From assembly GCF_026344005.1 (NCBI RefSeq), contig NZ_JAPKNH010000002.1, forward strand, positions 929,261 through 993,260: DNA of 64,000 bases, given 5' to 3'. The notes below the pieces were generated by a model. It worked only from the letters and a program-made list of their open reading frames with translations, was not told the origin of the DNA and ran no database searches. Of this stretch, positions 7,999-16,538 are shown one piece after another. The position numbers and the translations under genes were made by a program. Position 1 is the first letter of the stretch; each line of letters opens with the position of its first letter. The DNA comes from Kaistia terrae (GTDB lineage: Bacteria; Pseudomonadota; Alphaproteobacteria; Rhizobiales; Kaistiaceae).

Positions 7999-9759
7999 AT
8001 GGGCCAGGATTTTCTCCCCGAACAGAAACGCTGGCTGGAGGGTTTCCTCTCCGGCGCGACGGCGGCGCGCAACGTTGCGCCGCCTGCCGCACCCGCTGTT
8101 GCCGCCGAGCCGACAGGACCGGACGCCGACCAGTGGAAGGCGCAAGACCGCACGGTCGCCGCCGGCGGCAAGCTCGTCGACCAGGAAAAGTGGAAGCGCG
8201 CCGATCACCCGTTCGAGGCCTATGATCGCTTGAGCCGCGACGCTCGCTCGGGCGCCAAGCCGAAGCCGGAGGATAATTTCCGCTGGCGCTATCACGGCCT
8301 CTTCTACGTCGCGCCGGCGCAGGACAGCTATATGTGCCGGCTGCGGATCCCGAACGGCATCCTGACGCATTGGCAGTTCGCCGCCGTTGCCGATCTCGCC
8401 GAACGTCTCGGCGGCGGCTACAGCCATGTGACGACGCGCGCCAATCTGCAGATCCGCGAAATCGCGCCGGCAAATGGCCCGGCCCTGGTCGAGGGCCTGA
8501 TGGATGTCGGTCTCGTCTCAAAGGGATCGGGCGCTGACAACATCCGCAACGTGACCGGTTCGGCCACGGCCGGCATCGATCCGCAGGAGTTGCTTGACAC
8601 AAGGCCGCATGCCCGCGCCTGGCACCACCACATCCTCAATACCCGGGCGATGTATGGCCTTCCGCGAAAATTCAACGTCGCCTTCGATGGCGGCGGCAAG
8701 ATCCCGACGCTGGAGGAAACCAACGATATCGGCTTCCAGGCGGTCGAGATCCTGCCCGGCGCGCCAGTGCGTCCCGGTATCTGGTATCGCCTGACGCTGG
8801 GCGGCATCACCGGCCACAAGGATTTTGCCCGCGATACCGGCATCATTGTCGAGCCGGCCGAGGCCGTCCGGGTCGCCGACGCCGTCGTCCGGGTGTTTGT
8901 CGATCATGGCAACCGCACCGACCGCACCAAGGCGCGGCTGAAGTACCTGCTCGACGACTGGGGCTTTGCCCGTTTCCTCGAAGAGGTGGAGAAGAAGCTC
9001 GGCGCGCCGCTGACGCGGGTCGACGCGACCCATGTGGCGAAGCGGCCGGTAACCGATCGCGGCGCGCACATAGACTTCCATCCCCAGCGCCAGCCCGGAC
9101 TGTCCTGGGCGGGGATCGTCATTCCAGCCGGCCGAATGAGCGCGCAGGAGATGCGCGCGATCGCGGCGATCGCGCAGGATCTTGGCGACGGCGATATCCG
9201 TCTCACCGTCTGGCAGAACGTCATCCTGTCCGGCATCGCGCACAGCCGCATCGCCGAGGCGAAGGCGCGCATTGAGGCAAGCGGCCTTGCCTGGACCGCT
9301 TCCGCCGTGCGGGCAGGGCTCGTCGCCTGCACCGGCAGTCGGGGTTGCAAGTTCGCCGCCTCCGACACCAAGGGACATGCTCTGGCAATTGCCGACCATC
9401 TCGACGGCCGGATCGAGCTTGACCAGCCGCTCAACATCCACCTGACCGGCTGCCATCACTCCTGCGCCCAGCATTATATCGGCGATATCGGCCTGGTCGG
9501 CGCCAAGGTTTCGATCAACGAAGAGGGCGATCAGGTCGAGGGCTATCACATCCATGTCGGCGGCGGCTTCGGCGCTGACGCACGGATCGGCCGGCTGCTC
9601 CATTCCGACGTCAAGGCCGAGGACGCGCCGGCCCGGATCGAGGGGCTGTTGCGCGTCTATCTCGCCCATCGCGCCGACGCGACCGAGAGCTTCGCCGACT
9701 TCACCCGTCGACACGACGCCGAGGCGTTGAAAGCCTTGGCTTTGGAGGCCGCCACATGA
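7999..9759 (+). CDS. nirA: Assimilatory nitrite reductase, siroheme/[4Fe-4S] type (NirA)
   Basis: A 586-residue cytoplasmic enzyme that reduces nitrite to ammonium with six electrons. It has two ferredoxin-like half-domains and the siroheme/4Fe-4S fold. The cluster ligands are Cys444 and Cys450 in ACTGSRGCKF and Cys485 and Cys489 in TGCHHSCAQH. The GGGYSHVTTRANLQIREI segment near residue 145 carries the siroheme-contacting Arg. An N-terminal extension of roughly 90 residues begins with LPEQKRWLEGFLSG, nearly the same as the motif that opens the reductase encoded next to it. I chose ATG 7999, preceded by GAGGAGG. The downstream gene overlaps it by 4 bp. Nitrite rather than sulfite is favoured by nasTS and nirC nearby. 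Confidence 0.88.
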   Translation: MGQDFLPEQKRWLEGFLSGATAARNVAPPAAPAVAAEPTGPDADQWKAQDRTVAAGGKLVDQEKWKRADHPFEAYDRLSRDARSGAKPKPEDNFRWRYHGLFYVAPAQDSYMCRLRIPNGILTHWQFAAVADLAERLGGGYSHVTTRANLQIREIAPANGPALVEGLMDVGLVSKGSGADNIRNVTGSATAGIDPQELLDTRPHARAWHHHILNTRAMYGLPRKFNVAFDGGGKIPTLEETNDIGFQAVEILPGAPVRPGIWYRLTLGGITGHKDFARDTGIIVEPAEAVRVADAVVRVFVDHGNRTDRTKARLKYLLDDWGFARFLEEVEKKLGAPLTRVDATHVAKRPVTDRGAHIDFHPQRQPGLSWAGIVIPAGRMSAQEMRAIAAIAQDLGDGDIRLTVWQNVILSGIAHSRIAEAKARIEASGLAWTASAVRAGLVACTGSRGCKFAASDTKGHALAIADHLDGRIELDQPLNIHLTGCHHSCAQHYIGDIGLVGAKVSINEEGDQVEGYHIHVGGGFGADARIGRLLHSDVKAEDAPARIEGLLRVYLAHRADATESFADFTRRHDAEALKALALEAAT

Positions 9760-11381
9760 CCTTCCAGCCGACCCCATCGCCCACCAACATCGTCCCCGAG
9801 GGGGCGCCGTTCAGCGACGAGCAGCGCGCCTGGCTCTCCGGCTTCCTTGCCGCCGCCCTTGGCTCGCTCACGCCCGTCGACGCCGCCGGTTTCCTGCCGC
9901 AAGGCATCATCGCGACTCCGGAAACACCCGCCGGACCGCCACTGGCCAGCAATGACGACGCGCCCTGGCACGATGCCGCGATGCCTGCCGATGAGCGGAT
10001 GAAGCTCGCCGAAGGCCGCCCCACCAGCCAGAAGCTGATGGCGGCGATGGCGCAGCAGGATTGCGGCCAGTGCGGCTATAGCTGCGCCGCCTATGCCAAT
10101 GCGATTTTCCTGAAGGACGAGGCGCGGCTCAACCTCTGCGCGCCCGGCGGCAAGGAGACGTTTCGGCTGGTCAAGGCGCTGGCGGCCGAGCTTGGCGACG
10201 CGAGCGCGGATGCCAAGGCGTCACCTGGCCTTGAGGACAAGCCTGCTGTCGCGGTTCCCGCTTCAAAACCCGGCACGAGCCGCGAACAGCCGGTCGATGC
10301 CGTGTTTCTCGGCCGTCGTCGCCTGAACGGCGCGGGCTCGGAGAAGGACACACACCACGTCGAATTCGATATTGGCGCGAGCGAACTCGACTATGTCGTC
10401 GGCGATAGTTTTGGCGTCTTTCCGCGAAACAGCCTCGGCCATGTCGACCAGATCATCGCCATGCTCGGCGTTGCCCACACGACGGAAGTTCGTGGCCGCA
10501 CACTTCGCGACGTCTTGAGCGACGAGGTTTCGCTCGGCCTCGCGCCGGATGCGCTCTACGAGCTCTATTCGCATATCCTCGGCGGGACGCTGCGCGAAAA
10601 GGCGCGGGAACTGGCGCGTGGCGGCGATCCCGACGGCGACGCGGCGCAGCTCGACGTGTTCGCGGTCGTGCAGAAATTCGCCGCCGCCCGGCCGCATCCG
10701 GAAGCCTTTGTCGATGCGCTGGAGCCGTTGCAGCCGCGCCTCTATTCGATCTCGTCCTCGCCGAAGACTGAGGCCGGCCGGATCACCCTGACCGTCGATG
10801 CCGTGCGCTACCAGATCGGCCAGCGCAAGCGCCTCGGCGTCGCGTCTACCTTCCTGGTCGAGCGGATGGAAGCCGGCGAAACACTGCGTTGCTATGTCCA
10901 GAAGGCACATGATTTCGCCCTGCCGGCCGATCCGAACACACCTGTCATCATGATCGGTCCCGGCACCGGAATCGCGCCGTTCCGCGCCTTCCTCAAGGAG
11001 CGCGAGGCGATCGCCGCGCCGGGTCGCAACTGGCTCTTCTACGGCCACCAGCGCCAGGCGACGGACTTCTTCTACAAGGACGAGTTGCAGGCGATGCGCA
11101 CCAGCGGATTGTTGACCCGCCTGTCGCTGGCGTGGTCCCGCGACGGGGCCGAGAAGTTCTACGTGCAGGACCGGATGATCGAGGTCGGCGCGGAGCTCTG
11201 GCGCTGGATCGGCGAGGGTGCCCACCTCTATGTCTGCGGCGACGCCAAGCGCATGGCCAAGGATGTCGAGGCGGCGCTGGTCTCCATTGCCGCCAGCCAT
11301 GGCGGATTGGGGCCTGACGAGGCCGTCGCGGCGATCCGGTCGCTGAAGAAGTCCGGCCGGTTCCAGGCCGACGTCTATTGA
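9756..11381 (+). CDS. CysJ-like FAD/NADPH reductase with a [4Fe-4S] domain instead of flavodoxin
   Basis: A 541-residue protein. Residues 19-33 hold FSDEQRAWLSGFLAA, the CysJ N-terminal motif. Residues 103-128 hold four cysteines (C-x2-C-x3-C-x17-C), fitting a [4Fe-4S] site. From about 175 to the end is a CysJ/P450-reductase module: FAD site RLYSISSS, NADPH site MIGPGTGIAPFRAFL, YVCGDAKRMAKDVE and the terminal GRFQADVY. There is no FMN-binding flavodoxin domain. The likely role is to carry electrons from NADPH through FAD and the cluster to NirA, in place of ferredoxin (inference from 4-bp overlap with nirA and the shared N-terminal motif). It could instead serve a sulfite reductase. Confidence 0.83.
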   Translation: MTFQPTPSPTNIVPEGAPFSDEQRAWLSGFLAAALGSLTPVDAAGFLPQGIIATPETPAGPPLASNDDAPWHDAAMPADERMKLAEGRPTSQKLMAAMAQQDCGQCGYSCAAYANAIFLKDEARLNLCAPGGKETFRLVKALAAELGDASADAKASPGLEDKPAVAVPASKPGTSREQPVDAVFLGRRRLNGAGSEKDTHHVEFDIGASELDYVVGDSFGVFPRNSLGHVDQIIAMLGVAHTTEVRGRTLRDVLSDEVSLGLAPDALYELYSHILGGTLREKARELARGGDPDGDAAQLDVFAVVQKFAAARPHPEAFVDALEPLQPRLYSISSSPKTEAGRITLTVDAVRYQIGQRKRLGVASTFLVERMEAGETLRCYVQKAHDFALPADPNTPVIMIGPGTGIAPFRAFLKEREAIAAPGRNWLFYGHQRQATDFFYKDELQAMRTSGLLTRLSLAWSRDGAEKFYVQDRMIEVGAELWRWIGEGAHLYVCGDAKRMAKDVEAALVSIAASHGGLGPDEAVAAIRSLKKSGRFQADVY

Positions 11382-11392
11382 GGCTTGATCGC

Positions 11393-11436
11393 AGTCAGGG
11401 CAGCGCCGCCGTACTCGCCCTGTGCTGCACCTGACT
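11393..11436 (+). terminator. Candidate terminator of the nitrite operon
   Basis: AGTCAGG and CCTGACT pair over 7 bp, with a further CAGC/GCTG pairing inside, 11 bases after the reductase stop. The loop is long and there is no T-run, so this is only moderately convincing. Confidence 0.45.
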
Positions 11437-11476
11437 CTTAGGGCTGGCGCTCCCGGCGCGTGCGTGATACTCGTTC

Positions 11477-11504
11477 ATTTCAATAAACGTTGAGATATTG
11501 AAAT
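11477..11504. promoter_or_regulatory. ArsR operator overlapping the arsR start
   Basis: A perfect inverted repeat, ATTTCAAT and ATTGAAAT, spans 28 bp and ends inside the arsR start codon. Nested within it is TCAA-N6-TTGA (11480-11493), the core of many ArsR-family operators. ArsR bound here would block its own transcription until arsenite releases it. There is little room for a leader between this site and the start codon. Confidence 0.72.
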
Positions 11505-11886
11505 GACGATGCAGGAAGACAAGGCCCTCGACGCCTTTGGCGCACTTTCGCAGGAAACGCGCCTGCGCATGGTGCGGGCGCTGGTGCAGGCGGGGCCCGA
11601 GGGCTTGGCGGCCGGCGCGGTGGGGGAGGCAGTCGGTGCCTCGTCCTCCGCGGCTTCGTTTCACCTGTCGCATCTGGAGCGCGCCGGGCTGGTCCAGTCG
11701 CGCCGCGAGGCGCGATCGATCATCTACAGCGCCCGCTATTCGACACTCTCCGCGCTGGTCGAATTCCTGATGCACGATTGCTGCCAGGGCCATCCAGAGA
11801 TCTGCACGCCGGCGATCCAGTCGCTGTCGGCCTGCTGCGCGACGGCCGACGCCCGTTCGGCGTCCGCTCCGGTCATCGAAGGCTGA
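11503..11886 (+). CDS. arsR: ArsR, arsenite-responsive repressor
   Basis: A 127-residue ArsR/SmtB winged-helix protein. The DNA-recognition helix region is ASSSAASFHLSHLERAGLV (about 46-64), followed by the wing with RREARSIIYSA. Arsenite ligands are likely Cys93, Cys94 and Cys101 in DCCQGHPEIC, in the C-terminal helix, rather than the ELCVC type found in the recognition helix of plasmid R773 ArsR. This resembles the Acidithiobacillus ArsR site (Cys95, Cys96, Cys102). A further CC pair sits at 111-112. It heads arsR-acr3-arsC-arsH. The start could be ATG 11503 or ATG 11509; neither has a good ribosome-binding site. Confidence 0.9.
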   Translation: MTMQEDKALDAFGALSQETRLRMVRALVQAGPEGLAAGAVGEAVGASSSAASFHLSHLERAGLVQSRREARSIIYSARYSTLSALVEFLMHDCCQGHPEICTPAIQSLSACCATADARSASAPVIEG

Positions 11887-11894
11887 AATCTCCC

Positions 11895-12959
11895 ATGACC
11901 GTCTTTGAGCGCTACCTGACCGTCTGGGTCGGGCTCTGCATCCTTGTCGGCGTCGGGCTGGGGCACCTGGTCCCTGACCTGTTCGGCGCGCTCGGCTCGG
12001 CCGAGATCGCCAACGTCAACATTCCCGTCGCCGTGCTGATCTGGCTGATGATCATCCCGATGCTGCTGCGGATCGATTTCGCCGCCCTCGGCCAGGTCGG
12101 CCGATATTGGCGCGGCATCAGCGTCACCCTCCTGGTCAATTGGGCGGTCAAGCCCTTCTCCATGGCGGCGCTGGGCCTGTTCTTCATCGGCACCTTGTTC
12201 CGGCCCTATCTGCCGGCGGACCAGATCGACAGCTATATCGCCGGGCTCATCATTCTCGCGGCGGCGCCTTGCACGGCGATGGTCTTCGTCTGGTCGAACC
12301 TGATCAAAGGCGAGCCGCATTTCACGCTCAGCCAGGTGGCGCTGAACGACATCATCATGGTGGTGGCTTTTGCGCCGATCGTCGGGCTGCTGCTGGGCCT
12401 ATCCGCCATCACGGTGCCCTGGAACACGCTCGTCCTCTCCGTTGTGCTCTACATCGTCATTCCGGTTGTCGTGGCGCAGATCCTGCGTCGTCGCCTGCTC
12501 GCGGCGGGCGGGCCGGCGGCGCTGGACCGACTTCTGCGCGTGCTCAGCCCGATGTCGCTTGTGGCGCTCCTGGCAACGCTGGTGCTGCTCTTCGGCTTCC
12601 AGGGCAAGCAGATCATCGACCAGCCATTGGTGATCGCGCTGCTGGCGGTACCCATCCTGATCCAGGTCTATTTCAACGCCGGGCTCGCCTATTGGCTGAA
12701 CCGCGTTTCCGGCGAGGCGCATTGCGTCGCTGGCCCCTCGGCGCTGATCGGCGCCAGCAACTTCTTCGAACTCGCCGTGGCGGCTGCCATCAGCCTGTTC
12801 GGTTTTCATTCCGGCGCGGCGCTTGCCACCGTCGTCGGCGTCCTGATCGAGGTGCCGGTGATGCTATCGGTCGTCTGGATCGTCAATCGCAGCAAGGGCT
12901 GGTACGAGCGCGGCCCGGCCGTGCGCTCCGTATCGTCGAACGAAGAGCCGGCAGCATGA
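11895..12959 (+). CDS. arsB: Acr3-type arsenite efflux pump
   Basis: A protein of about 354 residues with ten predicted membrane helices, of the BART/Acr3 family that exports arsenite using the proton gradient. [14 protein letters not shown] contains Cys126, the residue essential in characterised Acr3 pumps, and [13 protein letters not shown] in the second half holds the conserved charged helix break. I chose ATG 11895, 8 bp after the arsR stop, because the longer open frame upstream overlaps arsR. Its stop overlaps the arsC start by 4 bp. Confidence 0.92.
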   Translation: MTVFERYLTVWVGLCILVGVGLGHLVPDLFGALGSAEIANVNIPVAVLIWLMIIPMLLRIDFAALGQVGRYWRGISVTLLVNWAVKPFSMAALGLFFIGTLFRPYLPADQIDSYIAGLIILAAAPCTAMVFVWSNLIKGEPHFTLSQVALNDIIMVVAFAPIVGLLLGLSAITVPWNTLVLSVVLYIVIPVVVAQILRRRLLAAGGPAALDRLLRVLSPMSLVALLATLVLLFGFQGKQIIDQPLVIALLAVPILIQVYFNAGLAYWLNRVSGEAHCVAGPSALIGASNFFELAVAAAISLFGFHSGAALATVVGVLIEVPVMLSVVWIVNRSKGWYERGPAVRSVSSNEEPAA

Positions 12960-13375
12960 CCGTCACCATCTATCACAACCCCGCCTGTGGAACCTCGCGC
13001 AACACGCTCGCGATGATCCGCCAGAGCGGCGAAACGCCCATCGTTGTCGAATACCTCAACGAGCCGCCGGACCGCGAGCGCCTGGTCGCGCTGATCCGCG
13101 CCATGGACATGCCGGTGCGGGCGCTATTGCGCGAGAAGGGCACGCCCTATGCGGAACTGGGGCTGGCCGATCCGGCATGGAGCGACGATGCGCTGCTCGA
13201 TTTCATGCTGGAGCATCCGATCCTGATCAACCGGCCGATCGTCGAGACGCCGAAGGGAACGCGGCTCTGCCGTCCGTCCGAACGCGTGCTGGAGATCTTG
13301 CCGAACCCGCATTTCGGACGCTTCACCAAAGAGGATGGCGAGGTCATCGAAACCGGCGAGGGGGAGCGGAAGTGA
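12956..13375 (+). CDS. arsC: ArsC arsenate reductase, glutaredoxin-coupled type
   Basis: A 139-residue protein of the ArsC/Spx family that reduces arsenate to arsenite for the Acr3 pump. [14 protein letters not shown] contains the nucleophile Cys11. Downstream arginines in [20 protein letters not shown] fit the arsenate-binding triad of the R773-type enzyme, which uses glutathione and glutaredoxin. The start lies in the arsB stop (ATGA) and the stop lies in the arsH start (GTGA), so translation of the three genes is coupled. Confidence 0.93.
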   Translation: MTVTIYHNPACGTSRNTLAMIRQSGETPIVVEYLNEPPDRERLVALIRAMDMPVRALLREKGTPYAELGLADPAWSDDALLDFMLEHPILINRPIVETPKGTRLCRPSERVLEILPNPHFGRFTKEDGEVIETGEGERK

Positions 13376-14091
13376 TTGAGATCCGCGACTTGCCCAGCCT
13401 CGATGCACCGCTGTTTCAAGCTCCCGACAGGGAGGCGCTGCGCCCGCCTGCGAGCCAGCATGCGCCTCGCATCCTCATGCTCTACGGCTCGGTGCGCGAG
13501 CGTTCCTATAGCCGCTTTGCATCCTTCGAAGCGGCTCGGCTTCTCGAGGCGATGGGCGCCGAAGTGCGGATCTTCGATCCGAGCGGCCTGCCGCTGCCGG
13601 ACGATGCGCCGGCGAACCATGCCAAGGTGCAGGAGCTGCGCGACTTGTCGGCCTGGTCGGAAGGGCAGGTATGGTGCAGCCCGGAGCGGCACGGCGCCAT
13701 GACCGGCATCCTGAAAGCCCAGATCGACTGGATCCCGCTCTCGATCGGGGCTGTGCGCCCGACCCAGGGTAAGACGCTCGCGGTGATGCAGGTCAGCGGC
13801 GGCTCGCAATCGTTCAACGCCGTCAACCAGATGCGGGTACTCGGCCGCTGGATGCGGATGCTGACGATCCCGAACCAATCCTCCGTCGCGCGCGCCTATG
13901 AACAGTTCGACGAGGCCGGCCGCATGAAGCCGTCGCCCTATTACGACCGCATCGTCGACGTGATGGAGGAACTGATGAAGTTCACCCTGCTGACCCGGGA
14001 TGCCGCGCCCTACCTGACGGATCGCTACAGCGAGCGGAAAGAGGCGGCGGCGAAGCTCGAAGCGCGGCTGTCGCTCGCGTCGATCCGCTAA
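13372..14091 (+). CDS. arsH: ArsH, NADPH-dependent FMN oxidoreductase of organoarsenical resistance
   Basis: A 239-residue flavodoxin-like reductase. [15 protein letters not shown] is the FMN-phosphate loop of ArsH, and [19 protein letters not shown] and [13 protein letters not shown] are further family segments. Known ArsH enzymes oxidise trivalent methyl or aromatic arsenicals to less toxic pentavalent forms. I chose GTG 13372, which overlaps the arsC stop by 4 bp and follows GGGGGAGCGGA; a longer frame starting inside arsC in another phase is not likely. It is the last gene of the arsenic operon. Confidence 0.93.
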   Translation: MIEIRDLPSLDAPLFQAPDREALRPPASQHAPRILMLYGSVRERSYSRFASFEAARLLEAMGAEVRIFDPSGLPLPDDAPANHAKVQELRDLSAWSEGQVWCSPERHGAMTGILKAQIDWIPLSIGAVRPTQGKTLAVMQVSGGSQSFNAVNQMRVLGRWMRMLTIPNQSSVARAYEQFDEAGRMKPSPYYDRIVDVMEELMKFTLLTRDAAPYLTDRYSERKEAAAKLEARLSLASIR

Positions 14092-14109
14092 GGACACATC
14101 TTTCCGTTT

Positions 14110-14145
14110 CTCTGGGTGCCGCGTTCAGACGCGAAACACCCAGAG
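14110..14145. terminator. Hairpin between the convergent arsH and gtrA-like genes
   Basis: CTCTGGGTG and CACCCAGAG pair over 9 bp, and the loop contains a second small hairpin (CGCGT-TCAG-ACGCG). It sits 18 bases after the arsH stop and covers the stop codon of the minus-strand gene, so it may terminate transcription from both sides. Confidence 0.6.
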
Positions 14146-14523
14146 GCGGGCGGTGAGGTAGTTCCATGCGAAGACCACCGGCACGCTCAGCACCTTGGCG
14201 ATGGTCGGCGGCATCAGGGTGGCGAGAGCTGTGACGAGTACCGTCGAGATCAGCAGGCCGGTCAGGGTCGATGCGCCGAATTTCAACGCCTGGACCGGAC
14301 TGTGGCCGACCTCGAACGTCCAGGACCGGTTGAGTACGTAGCTGACGACGATGCCGCAGGAATAGGAGACGAGATTGGCCGGCGCCGGTGGAGCGTTGGC
14401 CGCCACGAGCCCGGTGAAGAGGACGATGTCGAGCATCGTCGTGATCGCCCCCACCGCCGCGAAGCGCAGCAGCGTATCGAAGCGCCGCGCACCCGGGCCG
14501 CGCGGGGCGGAAGGCGACAGCAT
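14125..14523 (-). CDS. GtrA-family membrane protein, probable lipid-linked sugar flippase
   Basis: A 132-residue protein with four predicted membrane helices, opening with LLRFAAVGAITTMLDIVLF and including VVSYVLNRSWTF, a strong GtrA-family mark. GtrA proteins are thought to move undecaprenyl-phosphate-linked sugars across the inner membrane so they can decorate O-antigen or other glycans. The start codon overlaps the stop of the GtrB-like gene upstream (ATGA). It is the last gene of the minus-strand operon that makes the CDP-sugar, which places the flipped sugar at the end of that pathway. Confidence 0.85.
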   Translation of the reverse strand: MLSPSAPRGPGARRFDTLLRFAAVGAITTMLDIVLFTGLVAANAPPAPANLVSYSCGIVVSYVLNRSWTFEVGHSPVQALKFGASTLTGLLISTVLVTALATLMPPTIAKVLSVPVVFAWNYLTARLWVFRV

Positions 14524-15512
14524 CAACCCGCCTCCAGATCCGGGATCGTCAGCTTGTGGACGCGACGGATATCGCCATTCAGCGTTGCCTCGACGATCGG
14601 CTTCGGCCGGTGCTTCGCCTGCATGAAGATGCGGCCGACATATTCGCCGACAATGCCGAGGAAGACGGCATTCAGCGTGATCGACAGCAGCAGCAGCATG
14701 GTGGTGGTGGCGAAGCCGGCCGGCCAATCCTGCCCGAACAGCAGCTTGCCGATCAGATAGCCAAGCAGAAGCAGCAGAGTCACCGTGCCGACGACGAGGC
14801 TCGCCATCGAGGCGAGGCGCAATGGCGCGAGCGAATGGTTGAGGATGCCATCGACGGCGAGCGCCAGCATGGCCCGGAACGGGAACTTGCTCTCGCCCGC
14901 GATGCGCGTTTGCCGGTCATATTCGAAGCCGACCTGAGAAAAGCCCATGGCGCTGATCAGGCCACGCAGATAGGGCGAGGTGTCGTCGACCTGCCTGAGC
15001 TCGGTGAGAATGCGGCGATCGACCAGGCGGAACTCGCCCGCATTGACGGGCAGATCGTCCTCGCTCAACGCATGGATGAAGCGATAGAAACCGCGCCGGA
15101 GCAGGGCGGTGAACCAATCATCCTGCAACGAGCGGCGAATGCCGTAGACGACCTGGTGGCCCTGCCGCCAGAGCCCCAGCATGGCGGGAATATGGTGCGG
15201 CGGATCCTGCAGGTCGCAGTCGATCTGCACGGAGCAATCGCCATTCGCCGCCTTGTAGGCGGTGAGCAGCGACAGCTGGTAGCCGACATTGCGGCTGAAG
15301 CGGATGACACGGACGCGGGGATCCCGGCCGGCGATTTCCTTCAGGATCTCGAAGGTGCGGTCGGTCGAGTGGTTGTCGGTGAAAATGATTTCGCAGTCAT
15401 AGCCGGGCAGGTCGAGGAAGGTGTCGACGATCGCTTCATAGGCGCGCTGGACATTCGCCTCCTCGTTGAAGGCCGGCACCAGCACGGAAACCAGCGGTTT
15501 CAGTTCACCCAT
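14523..15512 (-). CDS. GtrB-like glycosyltransferase family 2 (sugar to undecaprenyl phosphate)
   Basis: A 329-residue protein: a cytoplasmic GT2 domain (about 1-230, SVLVPAFNEEANV, TDNHSTDRT and the DxD-like IDCDLQDPP) and two C-terminal membrane helices (about 245-300), followed by the GEYVGRIFMQAKHRPKP tail typical of dolichol/undecaprenyl-phosphate sugar transferases such as GtrB. It should load the nucleotide sugar onto undecaprenyl phosphate on the cytoplasmic face. ATG 15512 is chosen; it overlaps the end of the epimerase gene by 13 bp. With the GtrA-like gene behind it and a GT-C protein at 21.5 kb it forms a likely three-component decoration system. Confidence 0.85.
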   Translation of the reverse strand: MGELKPLVSVLVPAFNEEANVQRAYEAIVDTFLDLPGYDCEIIFTDNHSTDRTFEILKEIAGRDPRVRVIRFSRNVGYQLSLLTAYKAANGDCSVQIDCDLQDPPHHIPAMLGLWRQGHQVVYGIRRSLQDDWFTALLRRGFYRFIHALSEDDLPVNAGEFRLVDRRILTELRQVDDTSPYLRGLISAMGFSQVGFEYDRQTRIAGESKFPFRAMLALAVDGILNHSLAPLRLASMASLVVGTVTLLLLLGYLIGKLLFGQDWPAGFATTTMLLLLSITLNAVFLGIVGEYVGRIFMQAKHRPKPIVEATLNGDIRRVHKLTIPDLEAG

Positions 15513-16507
15513 CGCGGCACCTCGCCTGCATCGACCAAGGTTGTACGGCCAGGGTGCGGGTCCACCTCGACCGAGGCCGCGCGATACCACGCCACGGTGC
15601 GCGCGATGCCGTCGAAGAGCGGGATCCGCGCCCGCCAGCCGAGCTTGCGGCGCGCCAGGGCGGCAGACCCACGGAGATCGATGGCGCCGGACGAGGCTTG
15701 GCCGTCGCCATAGGTGATCAAGGCGGGATCGGCGCCGGTATGCTCAATGACCAGCTCGGCCATCTCCTTCATCGTCGGGGCGACGCCGCTGGCGACATTG
15801 AGGATCGCCGCCCCCGGCAGGGCAGCCGCGCCGAGTTGCATTAGCGCCTCGACGACATCGTCGACATGGATCAGGTCTCGTCTGTCCATCGGGTGGCGCA
15901 CGAAGGTACGCTCGCCGGCGAGACAACGCTGGATCAGGAGCGGCAGCAGATAATCGGTCGATTGCGCCGGGCCATAGGTGAGCGCCAGCCGGGCGGTGGC
16001 GATCGGGAAGGGCAGCCGCCGCTGTAGCGCGGTGCAGAAATGGGTGGCGGCGACGAGCCCTGCGCCATAGGCGGTGAGCGGCGCCTCGCGGGCATCCTCG
16101 CGATAGGGGGAGGGGGTCGCGCCATATTCGGCGAGCGAACCGGCTCGGACCAGCGTCTTCGCAGGCCTGGGAGCGGCGCTGGCAGCGGCAAGGAGGCCGA
16201 TGAGCCCCAGCAAATCTTCATGCACACTCTGCCGGGCATCGTCGAGGTTCGGATCTGCCATCCGGCGCGGACGCGTGGCGAGATGAAAAATCCGCTCGGG
16301 CTGCACATCCGTCATGCAGCACTTGAGTGCGCCCGGGTCCCGGAGATCGAAGCCGTGGCGGGTAATGCGGCCGTCAAAGGGCCGGAGCCGGTGGTCGTCG
16401 GAGCCGGGCCGGACGATCGCATGCACGGAATGGTCGGCGGACAGGCAGGCGGCGACCAGATGGGAGCCGATAAAGCCTGCGCCACCCGTGATGAGGACCC
16501 GCGACAT
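15500..16507 (-). CDS. NAD(P)-dependent sugar epimerase/reductase (extended SDR), atypical active site
   Basis: A 335-residue protein with the SDR nucleotide loop ITGGAGFIG (6-14), catalytic-type Ser in RAGSLAEYG and LTAYGAGLVAATH near residue 147. The usual active-site pattern Tyr-x3-Lys reads Tyr147-x3-Leu151, so the lysine is missing unless another residue replaces it. DLIHVDDVVEAL near 215 is the usual substrate-loop segment. Position in the CDP-sugar operon suggests reduction or epimerisation of a CDP-4-keto sugar, as in CDP-abequose or CDP-paratose synthases. I used ATG 16507; ATG 16522 adds five residues. Confidence 0.75.
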   Translation of the reverse strand: MSRVLITGGAGFIGSHLVAACLSADHSVHAIVRPGSDDHRLRPFDGRITRHGFDLRDPGALKCCMTDVQPERIFHLATRPRRMADPNLDDARQSVHEDLLGLIGLLAAASAAPRPAKTLVRAGSLAEYGATPSPYREDAREAPLTAYGAGLVAATHFCTALQRRLPFPIATARLALTYGPAQSTDYLLPLLIQRCLAGERTFVRHPMDRRDLIHVDDVVEALMQLGAAALPGAAILNVASGVAPTMKEMAELVIEHTGADPALITYGDGQASSGAIDLRGSAALARRKLGWRARIPLFDGIARTVAWYRAASVEVDPHPGRTTLVDAGEVPRWVN

Positions 16508-16538
16508 CTCCGTCGCCTCCAAACGTCGGCCGCCCTGA

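Noticed and set aside
12107..12955. Longer arsC frame starting inside the efflux pump gene
   Set aside because: The upstream part is an out-of-phase reading of the Acr3 gene. The ArsC domain begins exactly at ATG 12956.
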